A DNA stretch of 64,000 nt from contig NZ_SSND01000002.1 in assembly GCF_004799285.1 (NCBI RefSeq), forward strand, positions 310,001 to 374,000, written 5' to 3'. Shown here one piece after another: positions 51,496-61,317 of this stretch (the stretch's first letter is position 1; each line of letters begins with the position of its first letter). The DNA comes from Aliigemmobacter aestuarii (lineage in GTDB: Bacteria > Pseudomonadota > Alphaproteobacteria > Rhodobacterales > Rhodobacteraceae). Under the pieces are notes generated by a model. That model saw nothing but the letters and a program-made list of their open reading frames with translations. It was not told where the DNA came from and ran no database searches. The translations under genes and the position numbers were made by a program.

Positions 51496-51523
51496 AGTCT
51501 TTCCAAACCGCTTTGGAAAGACT
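51496..51523 (+). promoter_or_regulatory. LacI-family-type operator upstream of amylosucrase
   Basis: AGTCTTTCCAAA (51496-51507) and TTTGGAAAGACT (51512-51523) are perfect inverted repeats around CCGC, with a CpG at the dyad. This size and centre are typical of LacI-family operators for sugars. The start codon of the amylosucrase is 31 bases downstream, so a repressor bound here would block its transcription. It could alternatively act as a terminator-like hairpin for the ribA-ykuD transcript; there is no T-tract. Confidence 0.65.
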
Positions 51524-51553
51524 ATCCTCCGCCCCGCGACAGGGGGAAACGGC

Positions 51554-53446
51554 ATGGCACGCAAGGCAGGCAGCATCACGCCCGAGGACGAGGTCTTTGC
51601 CTTGCGGCTGGAACGGTCGGCCCCAGATCTCTGGCCGATGCTGGAACAGCTTTACGGGCATCGCGAGGATTTCGCAGGCTTTCGCGAGGCACTGATGGAT
51701 TGCCTGCGCCGCAACTGGGCAGAGCGTCCCGCCGATCTGAAGCGGCTTGACCTCAAGCGCGACCTGGAGCCGGACTGGTTCCAGCGCCCCGACCGCGCAG
51801 GCTATGTCTTCTATATCGACCGCTTCGCGGGAAGCTTGAACAAGGTTTTGGAAAAGCTGGATTATCTTTCCGATCTTGGAATCACATACGTCCATCTGAT
51901 GCCCTGCCTTCACCCCCGTCCGGGTGACAGCGACGGCGGCTATTCGGTGATGGACTACCGTTCGATCAACCCGGCCCATGGCACGATGGACGATCTTGAA
52001 TCGGTTGCCCGCGCCCTGCGGCAAAGGGGGATGAACCTCTGCGTCGATCTGGTTTTGAATCACACCGCAAAGGAACATGCCTGGGCGCAGGCGGCGCGGG
52101 CGGGCGACCCCATCCATCAGGATTACTACCTGATGTTCGACACCCCCGACCTTCCAAAGCGGTATGAAGAAACCCTGGTCGAGGTCTTTCCCGACCACGC
52201 GCCGGGCAACTTCACCCATTACCCGGATTTCGGCAAATGGGTCTGGACCACGTTCAGCGAACATCAATGGGATCTGAACTGGGCCAATCCGCGCGTGTTC
52301 CTGGAAATCACCGACATCATGCTGTTTCTGGCCAATCGCGGGGTGGATGTGCTGCGGCTGGATGCGGTGGCCTTCATGTGGAAGCGGATGGGCACGCGAT
52401 GCCAGTCCGAACCCGAGGTGCACATGATCCTTCAGGCCTTGCGCGCCTGCTGCCGGATCGCCGCCCCCGCCGTCATCCATCTGGAAGAGGCGATCGTCGC
52501 CCCGGCCGAGATGCTGCCCTATCTGGGCCGGGGAAAGCACGATGGCAAGGAGGGCAACCTTGCCTATCACAACAGCCTGATGGTGCAGTTCTGGGGGGCG
52601 CTGGCCACCCGCGATACGGGCATGATGACCCATGTCCTGCTCAGCCATTTTCCGACCGTCCTTACCAACGCGACCTATGCCACCTATATCCGCTGCCACG
52701 ACGACATCGGCTGGGCCGTGACCGACGAGGATGCCGCCGCACTGGGGATTTCCGGCCCCGCGCACCGCGCCTATCTGTCGGATTTCTACGAAGGCGGGTT
52801 TCCCGGGTCCTTCGCGCAGGGAGCCCTGTTCCAGGTCAACGAAGCCACCGGCGACAAGCGGATTTCGGGCAGTTTCGCGTCACTGGCCGGTCTGGAAAAG
52901 GCGCTTGCTGCGGACGATGCCGCCGCGGTCGAGGCCGCCATCCACCGCATCCTGATGGGGCACGCGCTGATCGCCTCCTTCGGGGGAATCCCGCTGGTCT
53001 ACATGGGCGACGAACTTGCGATGCTGAACGATTACAGCTATCGCGACGATCCCGACCACGCCCATGACAGCCGCTGGCTGCACCGTCCGCGGATGGACTG
53101 GGCGGTTGCGGCGCAGCGGGAAACGGACGATGGTCCGGCGGGCCGCGTGTTCCGCGGCATCCGGCACATCCTGCGGCGGCGGCGCGATACGCCGGGCCTG
53201 CACGCCATGTATCCGACCGAGGTGTTGCCTGCCCCGGCGCATGGCGTCTTCGCCTTTGCGCGGCGCGCGCCGACCGGCACGATCCTTTGTCTGTTCAACT
53301 TCGCCGACGCTTGGGTCAACCTTCCGGCCGATTGGCTGCGCGGGAACGGGGCCGGCAAGATGTTCGATCTTCTGCACGAAGCGCCTCTGGTCGGGCACGA
53401 CGGGCTGATCCCGCTGCCCCCGCAGGCGCGTGTCTGGGTGGCCTGA
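51554..53446 (+). CDS. amylosucrase (GH13)
   Basis: A 630-residue glucansucrase that makes alpha-1,4-glucan from sucrose, releasing fructose. Motifs: VDLVLNHTAKEHAWA (region I), DVLRLDAVAFMWKRMG with nucleophile Asp270 (region II), HLEEAIVAPAEMLPYLG with acid Glu312 (region III) and RCHDDIGWAVTDEDAAALGISG (region IV). The last, with the B-prime-type insertion GSFAQGALFQVNEATGDKRISGSFASLAG, closely matches Neisseria amylosucrase. N-terminal helical domain about 1-85, C-terminal beta domain from about 560. No signal peptide. GGGGG lies before the ATG. A LacI-type operator lies just upstream; no transporter or regulator is local. Confidence 0.9.
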   Translation: MARKAGSITPEDEVFALRLERSAPDLWPMLEQLYGHREDFAGFREALMDCLRRNWAERPADLKRLDLKRDLEPDWFQRPDRAGYVFYIDRFAGSLNKVLEKLDYLSDLGITYVHLMPCLHPRPGDSDGGYSVMDYRSINPAHGTMDDLESVARALRQRGMNLCVDLVLNHTAKEHAWAQAARAGDPIHQDYYLMFDTPDLPKRYEETLVEVFPDHAPGNFTHYPDFGKWVWTTFSEHQWDLNWANPRVFLEITDIMLFLANRGVDVLRLDAVAFMWKRMGTRCQSEPEVHMILQALRACCRIAAPAVIHLEEAIVAPAEMLPYLGRGKHDGKEGNLAYHNSLMVQFWGALATRDTGMMTHVLLSHFPTVLTNATYATYIRCHDDIGWAVTDEDAAALGISGPAHRAYLSDFYEGGFPGSFAQGALFQVNEATGDKRISGSFASLAGLEKALAADDAAAVEAAIHRILMGHALIASFGGIPLVYMGDELAMLNDYSYRDDPDHAHDSRWLHRPRMDWAVAAQRETDDGPAGRVFRGIRHILRRRRDTPGLHAMYPTEVLPAPAHGVFAFARRAPTGTILCLFNFADAWVNLPADWLRGNGAGKMFDLLHEAPLVGHDGLIPLPPQARVWVA

Positions 53447-53452
53447 GCAGCC

Positions 53453-54112
53453 TCAGCCGTAGTTGCGGGCGCCGAAGATGGCCGAGCCCACCCGCACATG
53501 GGTGGCGCCGTGGGCGATCGCGGCCTCGAAATCGCCGCTCATGCCCATCGACAGGCCGGAAAGCCCGTTCCGCGCCGCCATCGTGGCCAGCGTCGCGAAA
53601 TGCGGTGTGCTGTCCCGATCCTCGGGAGGGATGCACATCAGCCCCTCGACCGGCAGGCCCAGGCCGCGGCACATCGAAACGAAGGCATCCGTTTCCCCCG
53701 GAAGGACGCCCGCCTTCTGCGGCTCCTCGCCCGTGTTGACCTGCACGAAAAGCCGCGGGCAGGCGCCGCGCTGGTCGGCAAGACGCGCCAGCTTTTCGGC
53801 CAGCGACGGGCGATCGACGGTGTGGATGGCGTCGAACAGATCGACGGCCACTTTCGCCTTGTTGGTCTGCAACGGGCCGATCATGTGCAGTTCGACCCCG
53901 GCAAAGCGGTCCTTCCAGGCCGGCCACTTGCCCGCCGCCTCCTGCACGTAGTTTTCGCCGAAGACGCGGTGGCCTTCCCTCAGCACCGCTTCCACCCGTT
54001 CGGGCGGCTGCACCTTGGACACCGCGATCAGTGTCACCGATCCCTCGGGCCGCCCGTGTGCCGCCTCGGCCGCGCGGATGCGGGCAAGGATATCAGTCAA
54101 GGACATGGCCAT
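53453..54112 (-). CDS. YggS/PLPBP family PLP homeostasis protein
   Basis: A 219-residue single-domain TIM barrel of fold-type III binding PLP. VTLIAVSKVQP puts the PLP lysine at 33; VFGENYVQEAAGKWP, HMIGPLQTNKAKVAVDLFDAIHTVDR, VQVNTGEEPQKAG, GLMCIPPE, LSMGMSGDFEAAIAHGATHVRVGSAIFG are the family blocks. It buffers cytosolic PLP. Its start overlaps the sulfotransferase gene by 20 bases, or 14 bases from the second ATG at 54106. Confidence 0.92.
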   Translation of the reverse strand: MAMSLTDILARIRAAEAAHGRPEGSVTLIAVSKVQPPERVEAVLREGHRVFGENYVQEAAGKWPAWKDRFAGVELHMIGPLQTNKAKVAVDLFDAIHTVDRPSLAEKLARLADQRGACPRLFVQVNTGEEPQKAGVLPGETDAFVSMCRGLGLPVEGLMCIPPEDRDSTPHFATLATMAARNGLSGLSMGMSGDFEAAIAHGATHVRVGSAIFGARNYG

Positions 54113-56264
54113 CCTCCTTCAGCGCCTCGATCATCGGGGCCAGTTCGGCCTCGTACCGCCGCCAGGCCTGCACCGACCCTTTCGAGATCGGCTGCCGCAC
54201 CTGAAAGACGCTCAGTGTTTCGACCTTGCGGCGGTTTTCGTGGAAATTGAGGCAGGCATCCTCCCAGTCAAGGCCGCAGGCCGCGATCAGCTTGCGCGTC
54301 TCGGCCTCGGGGTTCGCAACCAGGTCTTCGTACTGCACCTCATGGAACCACCCCGGCACCAGATCACGCCAGAAGTCGATCATGCGGGTGAAGCTGGTGT
54401 AGTATTTCGCCAGGTCCCGCTGGTCATAGGCATAAAGATGCGTGCCGTCCGGGAACTTGTTCTTGTAGATCGACAGCAGCGTGTCGCGCGGATCGCGGCG
54501 CACTACGATGATGCGCGACTTCGGCAGGGCCAGCCGTGTCAGCCCCAGGAACAGATAGGTCTGGATCGACTTGTCGGTGACGCGGGGGGCGTCGGGGAAA
54601 CGACGGCGCATCATCGCCTCGTATTCGCGGCCCAGTCCCGCGATCTTGTCCCCTGACAGGTCGGCCATCCGGCGGAACATGCCCGCCCCCGCCCCCTGCA
54701 TCAGCAGCGCCTGCGCCGCGCGGGTGCCGTCACCGACCTCGCCCGCGCCTTCCACGGTGGAATGACTGGCAATGATCTGTTCCACCAGCGTCGTCCCCGA
54801 ACGCGGCATGCCGGTGACGAAGATCGGGGCGAAATCCGTCGCGCCCTCGATCCGCGCCGCCTGCCAGTCGAAACCGGACATGGCCGTGCGCACGGCCTGC
54901 ACTTCGGCCTCGCGTTGCGCGATGTCATAGGGATGGGCCTTGCGCATCAACCCGTTGGCGGCATCCAGATAGCGGAAGACGCGGGCGTGATCCTTCACAT
55001 CCTCCAACACCTTGGCGATGGCAAAGCCAAGGTTCATCCGGTCGGTCTCGGGCGTGGCGGGATCGTCAAACCGGGCGGTCATCTGGTCGATGATCGGGTC
55101 GCCTGCCTGCGTCTTGTGCGAGGCGACGAACAGGCGGTAATTCTCGCCATTCGCGGGGTCGGTGCGAAAGGCGCGGCGGAACCAATCCTCGGCCTCGTCG
55201 AACCGGCCAAGGGTCTGCAACAGGGCGGCCTTGCCTCCCTGCGCGACCGGATGATCGGGGTTGATCGCAAGGGCCGCGTCATAGTTCCGCAACGCTTCTT
55301 CATCGCGCCCCTGCCGGGCCTGCGCCTGCGCCAGCATGGCAAGGACGGCAGGCGTGCGCCCATCGGGCAGCCTTGCGGCCTTTTCCAGCGCCTCGGCGGC
55401 GGCGGCGTAGTCATGCAGCCGCGTCCGCGCATTTCCCATCGCCAGCAGCGCAGGCATCGACCGGGGATCGGCCTTCACGGCCCGTTCCAGAAGCGGCAGC
55501 GCCTTTTCCGGCTGGTCAGATCTTGTGAACTGCACCGCAAGCGCGACCAGTGCCGGGACCATCCCCGGCGCACGCACGACAGCCTCGCGGAAGGCCAGGC
55601 GCGCGGCTTCCTCTTCGCCCCGCTCCAGCAAGAGCTGGCCAAGGTTCAGGTGCGGTTCTGCATAGGCCGGGTCAAGCCTTGCCGCTTCGCGGAACGTGGC
55701 CACGGCCTCGGCCTTGCCAAGCGCGGCGCGGGCCGAGGCCAGGATGTTCGCCGCCGCAGCTGATTTCGGATGCGCCTTCAGCAGCGCCATGGCGCGGGCC
55801 TCGGCCTCGGCGGGCTTGCCCGTGGCCATCGCCTGCGCGGCGGCGGTCAGCGCGGCGGGCGCCGCCCCGCCGGTTTCCGGCCGCGATTTCGCGCGCCGCG
55901 CGCCGAAGCGGTCCTGAAGTGCAAGTTTCAGCGCCGGAGGCAGGGCCGCGGCCTTGAGCCGGGCAAGGAATTCCGCCTCGGCCGCGGTGTCGCCATGCAG
56001 CGCCACGGCAGCGGCCCAACCGTGCCAGATGCTGGCCTCTTGCGGGCGCAGCCCTGCGGCAAGGGCGAAATGGTGATGCGCGCGGTCGTACCTGTCCGCC
56101 GAAAGAAAGATCCGCCCGATCTGGAACTGCACTTCGGGGATCGAGGGGTTCGCCTCGGCGATCTCGCCCAGAACCGGCAGGGCCTCGTCCGGCTTGCCAT
56201 CCGACAGCAGCGCCATCGCACGGGCATAGCGTGCCTTGATGTCGGCGGGGGAAAGAGCGGGCAT
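54093..56264 (-). CDS. TPR-repeat sulfotransferase family protein
   Basis: A 723-residue protein. About 1-440 is built of tandem tetratricopeptide repeats (for example ARAMALLSDGKPDEALPVLGEIAEANPS and AYAEPHLNLGQLLLERGEEEAARLAF). The C-terminal part (about 470-723) is a sulfotransferase: FVTGMPRSGTTLVEQIIASHS is the 5'-phosphosulfate loop and RIIVVRRDPRDTLLSIYKNKFPDGTHLYAY contains the 3'-phosphate-binding segment. It should transfer sulfate from PAPS to an unknown acceptor. No carrier or glycan locus is adjacent; co-transcribed with yggS. Confidence 0.85.
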   Translation of the reverse strand: MPALSPADIKARYARAMALLSDGKPDEALPVLGEIAEANPSIPEVQFQIGRIFLSADRYDRAHHHFALAAGLRPQEASIWHGWAAAVALHGDTAAEAEFLARLKAAALPPALKLALQDRFGARRAKSRPETGGAAPAALTAAAQAMATGKPAEAEARAMALLKAHPKSAAAANILASARAALGKAEAVATFREAARLDPAYAEPHLNLGQLLLERGEEEAARLAFREAVVRAPGMVPALVALAVQFTRSDQPEKALPLLERAVKADPRSMPALLAMGNARTRLHDYAAAAEALEKAARLPDGRTPAVLAMLAQAQARQGRDEEALRNYDAALAINPDHPVAQGGKAALLQTLGRFDEAEDWFRRAFRTDPANGENYRLFVASHKTQAGDPIIDQMTARFDDPATPETDRMNLGFAIAKVLEDVKDHARVFRYLDAANGLMRKAHPYDIAQREAEVQAVRTAMSGFDWQAARIEGATDFAPIFVTGMPRSGTTLVEQIIASHSTVEGAGEVGDGTRAAQALLMQGAGAGMFRRMADLSGDKIAGLGREYEAMMRRRFPDAPRVTDKSIQTYLFLGLTRLALPKSRIIVVRRDPRDTLLSIYKNKFPDGTHLYAYDQRDLAKYYTSFTRMIDFWRDLVPGWFHEVQYEDLVANPEAETRKLIAACGLDWEDACLNFHENRRKVETLSVFQVRQPISKGSVQAWRRYEAELAPMIEALKEDGHVLD

Positions 56265-56340
56265 GGGCAGGTCCAGTCAGATCGGAAATCCGTGCGGACC
56301 ATAACGGCGGGTGGCCGCAGTGTCGAGTTACCCGCCCGAA

Positions 56341-56370
56341 ATGAAAAGAGCGGGCACAAGGCCCGCTCTT
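56341..56370 (-). terminator. intrinsic terminator of the porin gene
   Basis: On the minus strand AAGAGCGGGC and GCCCGCTCTT form a perfect 10-base stem around CTTGT (56346-56370) followed by TTCATTT, 24 bases after the porin stop. The loop and GGGC core resemble the terminators of the units at 48752-48937. Confidence 0.85.
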
Positions 56371-56393
56371 CCCATAACCGTCTGATCGTCAGA

Positions 56394-57296
56394 TCAGAAC
56401 GACAGGCCGAGACCCAGCGAGAAGGTGTCGTCGCCGTGGCCGTTGCCAGCCGGGCCGTTGCCCGAGCCGTAGCCAGCCATCACGACAGCGCCGCCGCCCA
56501 GGTCGTAGTTCACGACCAGACCGAAGCCGTCAGCACCCGAGTCGTACTCGCCGTAGTTGGCCTGCACGAGCAGAGCGCCCGAGGTGTAGCCGATACCCAG
56601 GCCCATCCACTCGTCCACGTCCAGGTCAGCGTAGTTCAGACGCAGGTCCAGGCCGCTCGACAGAGCAGCGTGAGCCGACACACCGATGATGTCGGTGGTG
56701 CCGTCGGTCTGGTAGCCGAGGCCGACGTTGACGGTGGTGCCGCCCATGTCAGCGCCCCACTTGAAGCCGAGGCCGATGACAGCGTCGTTGACGCCGGTGT
56801 CGTCGAGTTCAGCCGACAGAGCAGCCGCGAAGTCGCCGAACGAGTACTCGTAGCGCATCACCTGGCCGTCATAGGTGCCGTCGAGGCCCGAGTTGCCGTT
56901 CGAACCAGCGTGGGTCGAATGGTCGTCGGCCAGGGCGGTGCCCATGTAGACTTCGGTCAGAGCCCAGTCGTAGGCGCCGTCGGTGTCACCCAGGGTGACT
57001 TTGCCGAACGAACCCGAGATGAACACCGAATCCGGGCCGCCATCGCGAGCGTCGAAGTCACCAGCCACGTTGCCCGCGTTGGTCACTTCGTCCAGGTCGA
57101 TGGTCGCGCCGAACTGCAGGCCGCCATCGGTTTCACCCGACAGGGTGAAGGTCACGTCGATCTCGTTCCAGAACTGGGTTTCGACGGCGTCACCACCAGC
57201 GATACCCATTTCGGCGTAGCCCGACAGGCTGACTTCGGCGGCAGCAGCGCCGGCGAAGCCGACGAGAGCGGTCGAAGCGAGAAGAATCTTTTTCAT
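56394..57296 (-). CDS. outer-membrane porin (Porin_4 / Rhodobacter type)
   Basis: A 300-residue beta-barrel. Signal peptide MKKILLASTALVGFAGAAAA, then EVSLSGYAEMGIAGGD, alternating strands rich in Asp/Gly, LQFGATIDLDEVTNAG, FGKVTLGDTDGAYDWAL (likely the L3-type constriction region) and a C-terminal DDTFSLGLGLSF ending in Phe, the BAM signal. Codon use is more uniform than in neighbours (frequent GCC, GTC, CTG), as expected for high expression. GAGGG before the ATG. Transport specificity unknown; terminator follows. Confidence 0.9.
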   Translation of the reverse strand: MKKILLASTALVGFAGAAAAEVSLSGYAEMGIAGGDAVETQFWNEIDVTFTLSGETDGGLQFGATIDLDEVTNAGNVAGDFDARDGGPDSVFISGSFGKVTLGDTDGAYDWALTEVYMGTALADDHSTHAGSNGNSGLDGTYDGQVMRYEYSFGDFAAALSAELDDTGVNDAVIGLGFKWGADMGGTTVNVGLGYQTDGTTDIIGVSAHAALSSGLDLRLNYADLDVDEWMGLGIGYTSGALLVQANYGEYDSGADGFGLVVNYDLGGGAVVMAGYGSGNGPAGNGHGDDTFSLGLGLSF

Positions 57297-57637
57297 CGTT
57301 TTCCCTCTTTTCTCACAAGGTGCGGCCCAACTCAGGGGAATCCGAATTGGGTATGCCTTTGTTTCCCTCTTGTGACCGACGATTGCAATCACGACCGTCT
57401 GGCGGATCGGGAAAGACGGCAATGATGGTGCAGCAATGCCACACTGATCCCGACCTGCCCCGGCGTCACCCGGCGCACCTTTGCGGTCACGCATGCGCGC
57501 GATTGATGCGGCAAACCTGCAGGCCATCAGGGCAAAGGCCGCCAAGTGGCGGGCAAGTGGCGGGATTGTCGGCTGAAAAGCCTTGTTCGGGCCGGAACGC
57601 TCGGCTAGACAGACCCATGCGTGTATCGGGGGACCGT
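57297..57637. other. divergent regulatory spacer between the porin and DUF3576 genes
   Basis: A 341-base region without a credible gene. It contains the palindrome GATTGCAATC (57381-57390), about 85 bases before the porin start, a tandem CAAGTGGCGGG duplication (57543-57564), and two AAGAGGGAAA copies on the minus strand (at the porin ribosome site and about 65 bases upstream of it). I cannot fix a promoter. Confidence 0.4.
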
Positions 57638-58192
57638 ATGGCTTTTGAACGTCTCGTCCGGATGGCCGCCATGAGCGGCGTTGTTCTTTCGCTTGCCGCC
57701 TGCGGTGGCGGGATCGCCAGCGGGGACAGCGGTCTTTTCCGTCGCCAGAACAGTATCCCGACCCAGGATCAGTTCGAACGCCGGATCGCGGCCGATCAGC
57801 AACGCGCAGCCATCGAACGGGTGGAACAGCGCGGCCAGCGCCAGCGCGGCACTATCTGGGACCTTTTCACCAACAACCAGGATCCGAACAACACCGTCGA
57901 GGTGAACAAGTATCTCTGGAACGCCTCGCTCGACATCCTGAACTTCCTGCCCATCGAATCGGTGGACCCGTTCACCGGCGTGATCGTGACGGGCTATGGC
58001 ACGCCTCCGGGCGGCGGCCGGGCCTATCGCGCGACTGTCCTTGTGCAGGATCCGGCGCTGGATGCCCGGTCGCTGAAGGTGTCGCTTGTGGCACGCGGCG
58101 GCGGCCCGGTTTCGTCCGAGACGCAGCGCGCCGTGGAAGACGCGATCCTGACCCGCGCGCGCCAGCTGCGCATCCAGGACGGCAACCTCTAA
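57638..58192 (+). CDS. DUF3576 domain lipoprotein
   Basis: A 184-residue lipoprotein: MAFERLVRMAAMSGVVLSLAACGGG with lipobox LAAC. The mature body has GTIWDLFTNNQDPNNTVEVNKYLWNASLDILNFLPIESVDPFTGVI with YRATVLVQDPALDARSLKVSL, typical of the alphaproteobacterial DUF3576 family, usually found next to leuS. Function unknown, probably envelope assembly. The ATG at 57638 has GGGGGA; another at 57617 is less likely. Confidence 0.88.
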   Translation: MAFERLVRMAAMSGVVLSLAACGGGIASGDSGLFRRQNSIPTQDQFERRIAADQQRAAIERVEQRGQRQRGTIWDLFTNNQDPNNTVEVNKYLWNASLDILNFLPIESVDPFTGVIVTGYGTPPGGGRAYRATVLVQDPALDARSLKVSLVARGGGPVSSETQRAVEDAILTRARQLRIQDGNL

Positions 58193-58262
58193 GGCCGCGC
58201 CCGCACTCTGGACCTTTTCCCCAAGGTCGGTGTAATTCCGCCGGGCAACCGGAGGGAACCTG

Positions 58263-60818
58263 ATGTCGCGCTACGACCCCGCAGTGATCGAGAAGAAATG
58301 GCAGGATGCCTGGGACCAGGCGGGCTGCTTCACCGCGCGTCGCGATCCGGCCCGGCCGAAGTACTATGTGCTCGAGATGTTCCCCTACCCGTCGGGACGC
58401 ATCCACATGGGACATGTGCGCAACTACACGATGGGCGATGTGGTGGCCCGGACCAAGATCGCGCAGGGCTATTCCGTGCTGCATCCGATGGGCTGGGACG
58501 CCTTCGGCATGCCCGCCGAAAACGCCGCGATGGAACGCGGGGGCCATCCCAAGGAATGGACCTACGGCAACATCGCCGACATGCGCGACCAGATGAAACC
58601 CCTGGGCCTGTCGATCGACTGGAGCCGCGAATTCGCGACCTGCGATCCGGAGTATTACGGCCAGCAACAGGCGATGTTCATCGACATGATGGAAAAGGGG
58701 CTGGTCTATCGCAAGAACGCGGTGGTGAACTGGGACCCGGTCGACATGACCGTGCTGGCAAACGAACAGGTGATCGACGGCAAGGGCTGGCGGTCGGGCG
58801 CGGCGGTCGAACGGCGCGAACTGACGCAGTGGTTCTTCAAAATCTCGGACTATTCCGAGGACCTGCTGACCGCGCTCGACGGGTTGAAGGACTGGCCGGA
58901 AAAGGTGCGCCTGATGCAGGCCAACTGGATCGGCCAGTCGCGCGGCCTGCAATTCGCCTTCGAAACGGTGGGCGCGCCCGCGGGCTTTGAGCGGCTGGAG
59001 GTCTACACCACCCGGCCCGACACGCTGCTGGGGGCGTCCTTCGCCGCCATCTCGCCCGATCATCCGCTGGCCAAGGCGCTTGAGTCAGACCCGAAGGTCG
59101 CGGCCTTCGTCGCCGAATGCCGCAAGGGCGGCACCAGCGCCGAAGAGATCGAGACCGCCGAGAAGATCGGCTTCGATACCGGCATCCGCGTGAAGCATCC
59201 GCTGGACCCGAACTGGGAACTGCCGGTCTGGATCGCGAATTTCATCCTGATGGATTACGGCACCGGCGCGATCTTCGGTTGCCCCGGCCATGACCAGCGC
59301 GACTTTGATTTCGCAACGAAATACGGCCTGCCGATCAAGCCCGTCTTCGTCGCCGAAGGCGCCGACGAGGCGCCGCTGGCCGAAGCCTTCGTGCCGATGA
59401 AATCCGAACGCGTCCGCTATGTGCGCGGCTTTGCCGGCGATGCGGTGCAGACCGGCGATCAGGCCGTCGCCGCCGCCATCGCCCATGCCGAGACCAATGG
59501 CTATGGCCAGGGCGTCACCAAGTACCGGCTGCGCGACTGGGGCATCAGCCGCCAGCGCTATTGGGGCTGTCCGATCCCGGTCATCCATTGCGCAACCTGC
59601 GGCGTGGTGGCCGAGAAGAAGGAAAACCTGCCCGTCCGCCTGCCCGACGACGTCACCTTCGACGTGCCCGGCAACCCGCTTGACCGGCATCCGACCTGGC
59701 GCGATTGCACTTGCCCGAAATGCGGCGCGAAGGCCCGGCGCGAGACCGACACGATGGATACCTTCGTGGATTCGTCCTGGTACTACGCCCGCTTCACCAG
59801 CCCGCATGCGGCCACGCCCACCGATGCGGCGGATGTGGATTACTGGATGAACGTCGACCAGTATATCGGCGGCATCGAACACGCGATCCTGCACCTGCTG
59901 TATTCGCGCTTCTTCGCCCGTGCCATGCACAAGACCGGCCACCTGCCCGCCAAGGCGATCGAACCGTTCAACGCGCTGTTCACCCAAGGCATGGTGACGC
60001 ACGAGATCTACATGACGCGCGACGGCAACGGCCGCCCGGTCTATCACCTGCCCGAGGACGTGATCCGCAGCGAAAGCGGCGCGACGCTGAAGGACGGCAC
60101 CCCGGTCGAGGTCATCCCCTCGGCCAAGATGTCGAAATCCAAGAAGAACGTCGTCGATCCGATGAACATCATCGCCCAGTTCGGCGCGGACACCGCGCGC
60201 TGGTTCGTGATGTCCGACAGCCCGCCCGAACGCGATGTGGAATGGACGGCCAGCGGCGCCGAGGCCGCGTTCAAGCACCTGACCCGCGTCTGGAACCTGT
60301 GTTCCCGCATCGGTGAGCTGCCCGCCGATCACACCGGCCCCGATGACGACATGCTGCGCAAGGCCACCGCCCGCGCCATCCATGACGTGACGCAGGGCAT
60401 CGAAACCTTCGCCTTCAACAAGGCGATCGCCACGCTTTACGCCTTCACCAACACGCTGGCCAAGGCCGATGCCTCGACCCCGGTGATGAAGGAGGCGATC
60501 CGCACGCTGGCGAAACTGATGTCGCCGATGACGCCGCATATCGCGGAATCGATCTGGACCTACCAGGGCGGCGATGGCCTTTGCGCCACTGCGCCCTGGC
60601 CCAAGGCCGACCCGGCGCTGCTGGTCGATGACACCGTGACCCTGCCGATCCAGATCAACGGCAAGCGGCGCGCGGAAATCACCGTGCCGAAAGAGATGCC
60701 CGCATCCGAGGTTGAAAAGATCGCGCTGGCGGACGAAGCTGTGATCAGGTTCCTCGCCGGTCAGCCGGTGAAGAAGATCATCGTCGTGCCGGGGCGCATC
60801 ATCAATGTGGTTGTCTGA
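58263..60818 (+). CDS. leuS: leucyl-tRNA synthetase
   Basis: An 851-residue class Ia synthetase charging tRNA-Leu. [19 protein letters not shown] contains the HMGH signature at 48-51; [12 protein letters not shown] follows. The CP1 editing domain has [21 protein letters not shown] and [36 protein letters not shown] precedes KMSKS at 622-626 ([14 protein letters not shown]). The C-terminal domain ends in [21 protein letters not shown] lies before the start. First gene of the operon with lptE, holA and HPP. Confidence 0.98.
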   Translation: MSRYDPAVIEKKWQDAWDQAGCFTARRDPARPKYYVLEMFPYPSGRIHMGHVRNYTMGDVVARTKIAQGYSVLHPMGWDAFGMPAENAAMERGGHPKEWTYGNIADMRDQMKPLGLSIDWSREFATCDPEYYGQQQAMFIDMMEKGLVYRKNAVVNWDPVDMTVLANEQVIDGKGWRSGAAVERRELTQWFFKISDYSEDLLTALDGLKDWPEKVRLMQANWIGQSRGLQFAFETVGAPAGFERLEVYTTRPDTLLGASFAAISPDHPLAKALESDPKVAAFVAECRKGGTSAEEIETAEKIGFDTGIRVKHPLDPNWELPVWIANFILMDYGTGAIFGCPGHDQRDFDFATKYGLPIKPVFVAEGADEAPLAEAFVPMKSERVRYVRGFAGDAVQTGDQAVAAAIAHAETNGYGQGVTKYRLRDWGISRQRYWGCPIPVIHCATCGVVAEKKENLPVRLPDDVTFDVPGNPLDRHPTWRDCTCPKCGAKARRETDTMDTFVDSSWYYARFTSPHAATPTDAADVDYWMNVDQYIGGIEHAILHLLYSRFFARAMHKTGHLPAKAIEPFNALFTQGMVTHEIYMTRDGNGRPVYHLPEDVIRSESGATLKDGTPVEVIPSAKMSKSKKNVVDPMNIIAQFGADTARWFVMSDSPPERDVEWTASGAEAAFKHLTRVWNLCSRIGELPADHTGPDDDMLRKATARAIHDVTQGIETFAFNKAIATLYAFTNTLAKADASTPVMKEAIRTLAKLMSPMTPHIAESIWTYQGGDGLCATAPWPKADPALLVDDTVTLPIQINGKRRAEITVPKEMPASEVEKIALADEAVIRFLAGQPVKKIIVVPGRIINVVV

Positions 60819-61317
60819 CCGCCGTGCCTTTCTGATCCTGCTGGCGGGCCTTCCCGCCTGCACCTTCACCCCGGCCTATGCGCCGGGGGGGCCTGCGGCG
60901 GGGCTGCAAGGCGCGATCCGCGTGGACGGGCCGGACACGAAGAACGGTTTCGATCTGGTCGAACGGCTGGAAGAACGGCTCGGCCGCCCGGAAGGCGCGC
61001 GCTTTCGGCTGGCCCATTCGATCACGACCGAGGCGATCGGCGTCGGCATCACGCCGGAAAACGCGATCACCCGCTACAACCTTGTCGGCCGGGTGGACTG
61101 GACCCTGTTCGACGCAGAAGGCCAGCGCCTGACCGGCGGTCGGGTGGAAAACTTCACCTCATATTCCGCGACCGGTTCCACCGTGGCGGGGCTTGCTGCC
61201 GAAGAAGACGCCGCCTTTCGCCTGATGCGGATTCTGGCCGACCAGATCGTCACCCGGCTGCTGGCGACTTCGGGCCAGTGGGCGGGGGACCCGTCGACCG
61301 GGTCCGGCGGCGCATGA
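60805..61317 (+). CDS. lptE: LPS assembly lipoprotein LptE
   Basis: A 170-residue lipoprotein that plugs the LptD barrel for LPS export. [24 protein letters not shown] has a lipobox (LPAC, Cys at 19). The body [47 protein letters not shown] and a C-terminal [20 protein letters not shown] helix is the alphaproteobacterial LptE layout. It overlaps leuS by 14 bases and holA by four, both by staggered starts. Confidence 0.9.
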   Translation: MWLSDRRAFLILLAGLPACTFTPAYAPGGPAAGLQGAIRVDGPDTKNGFDLVERLEERLGRPEGARFRLAHSITTEAIGVGITPENAITRYNLVGRVDWTLFDAEGQRLTGGRVENFTSYSATGSTVAGLAAEEDAAFRLMRILADQIVTRLLATSGQWAGDPSTGSGGA

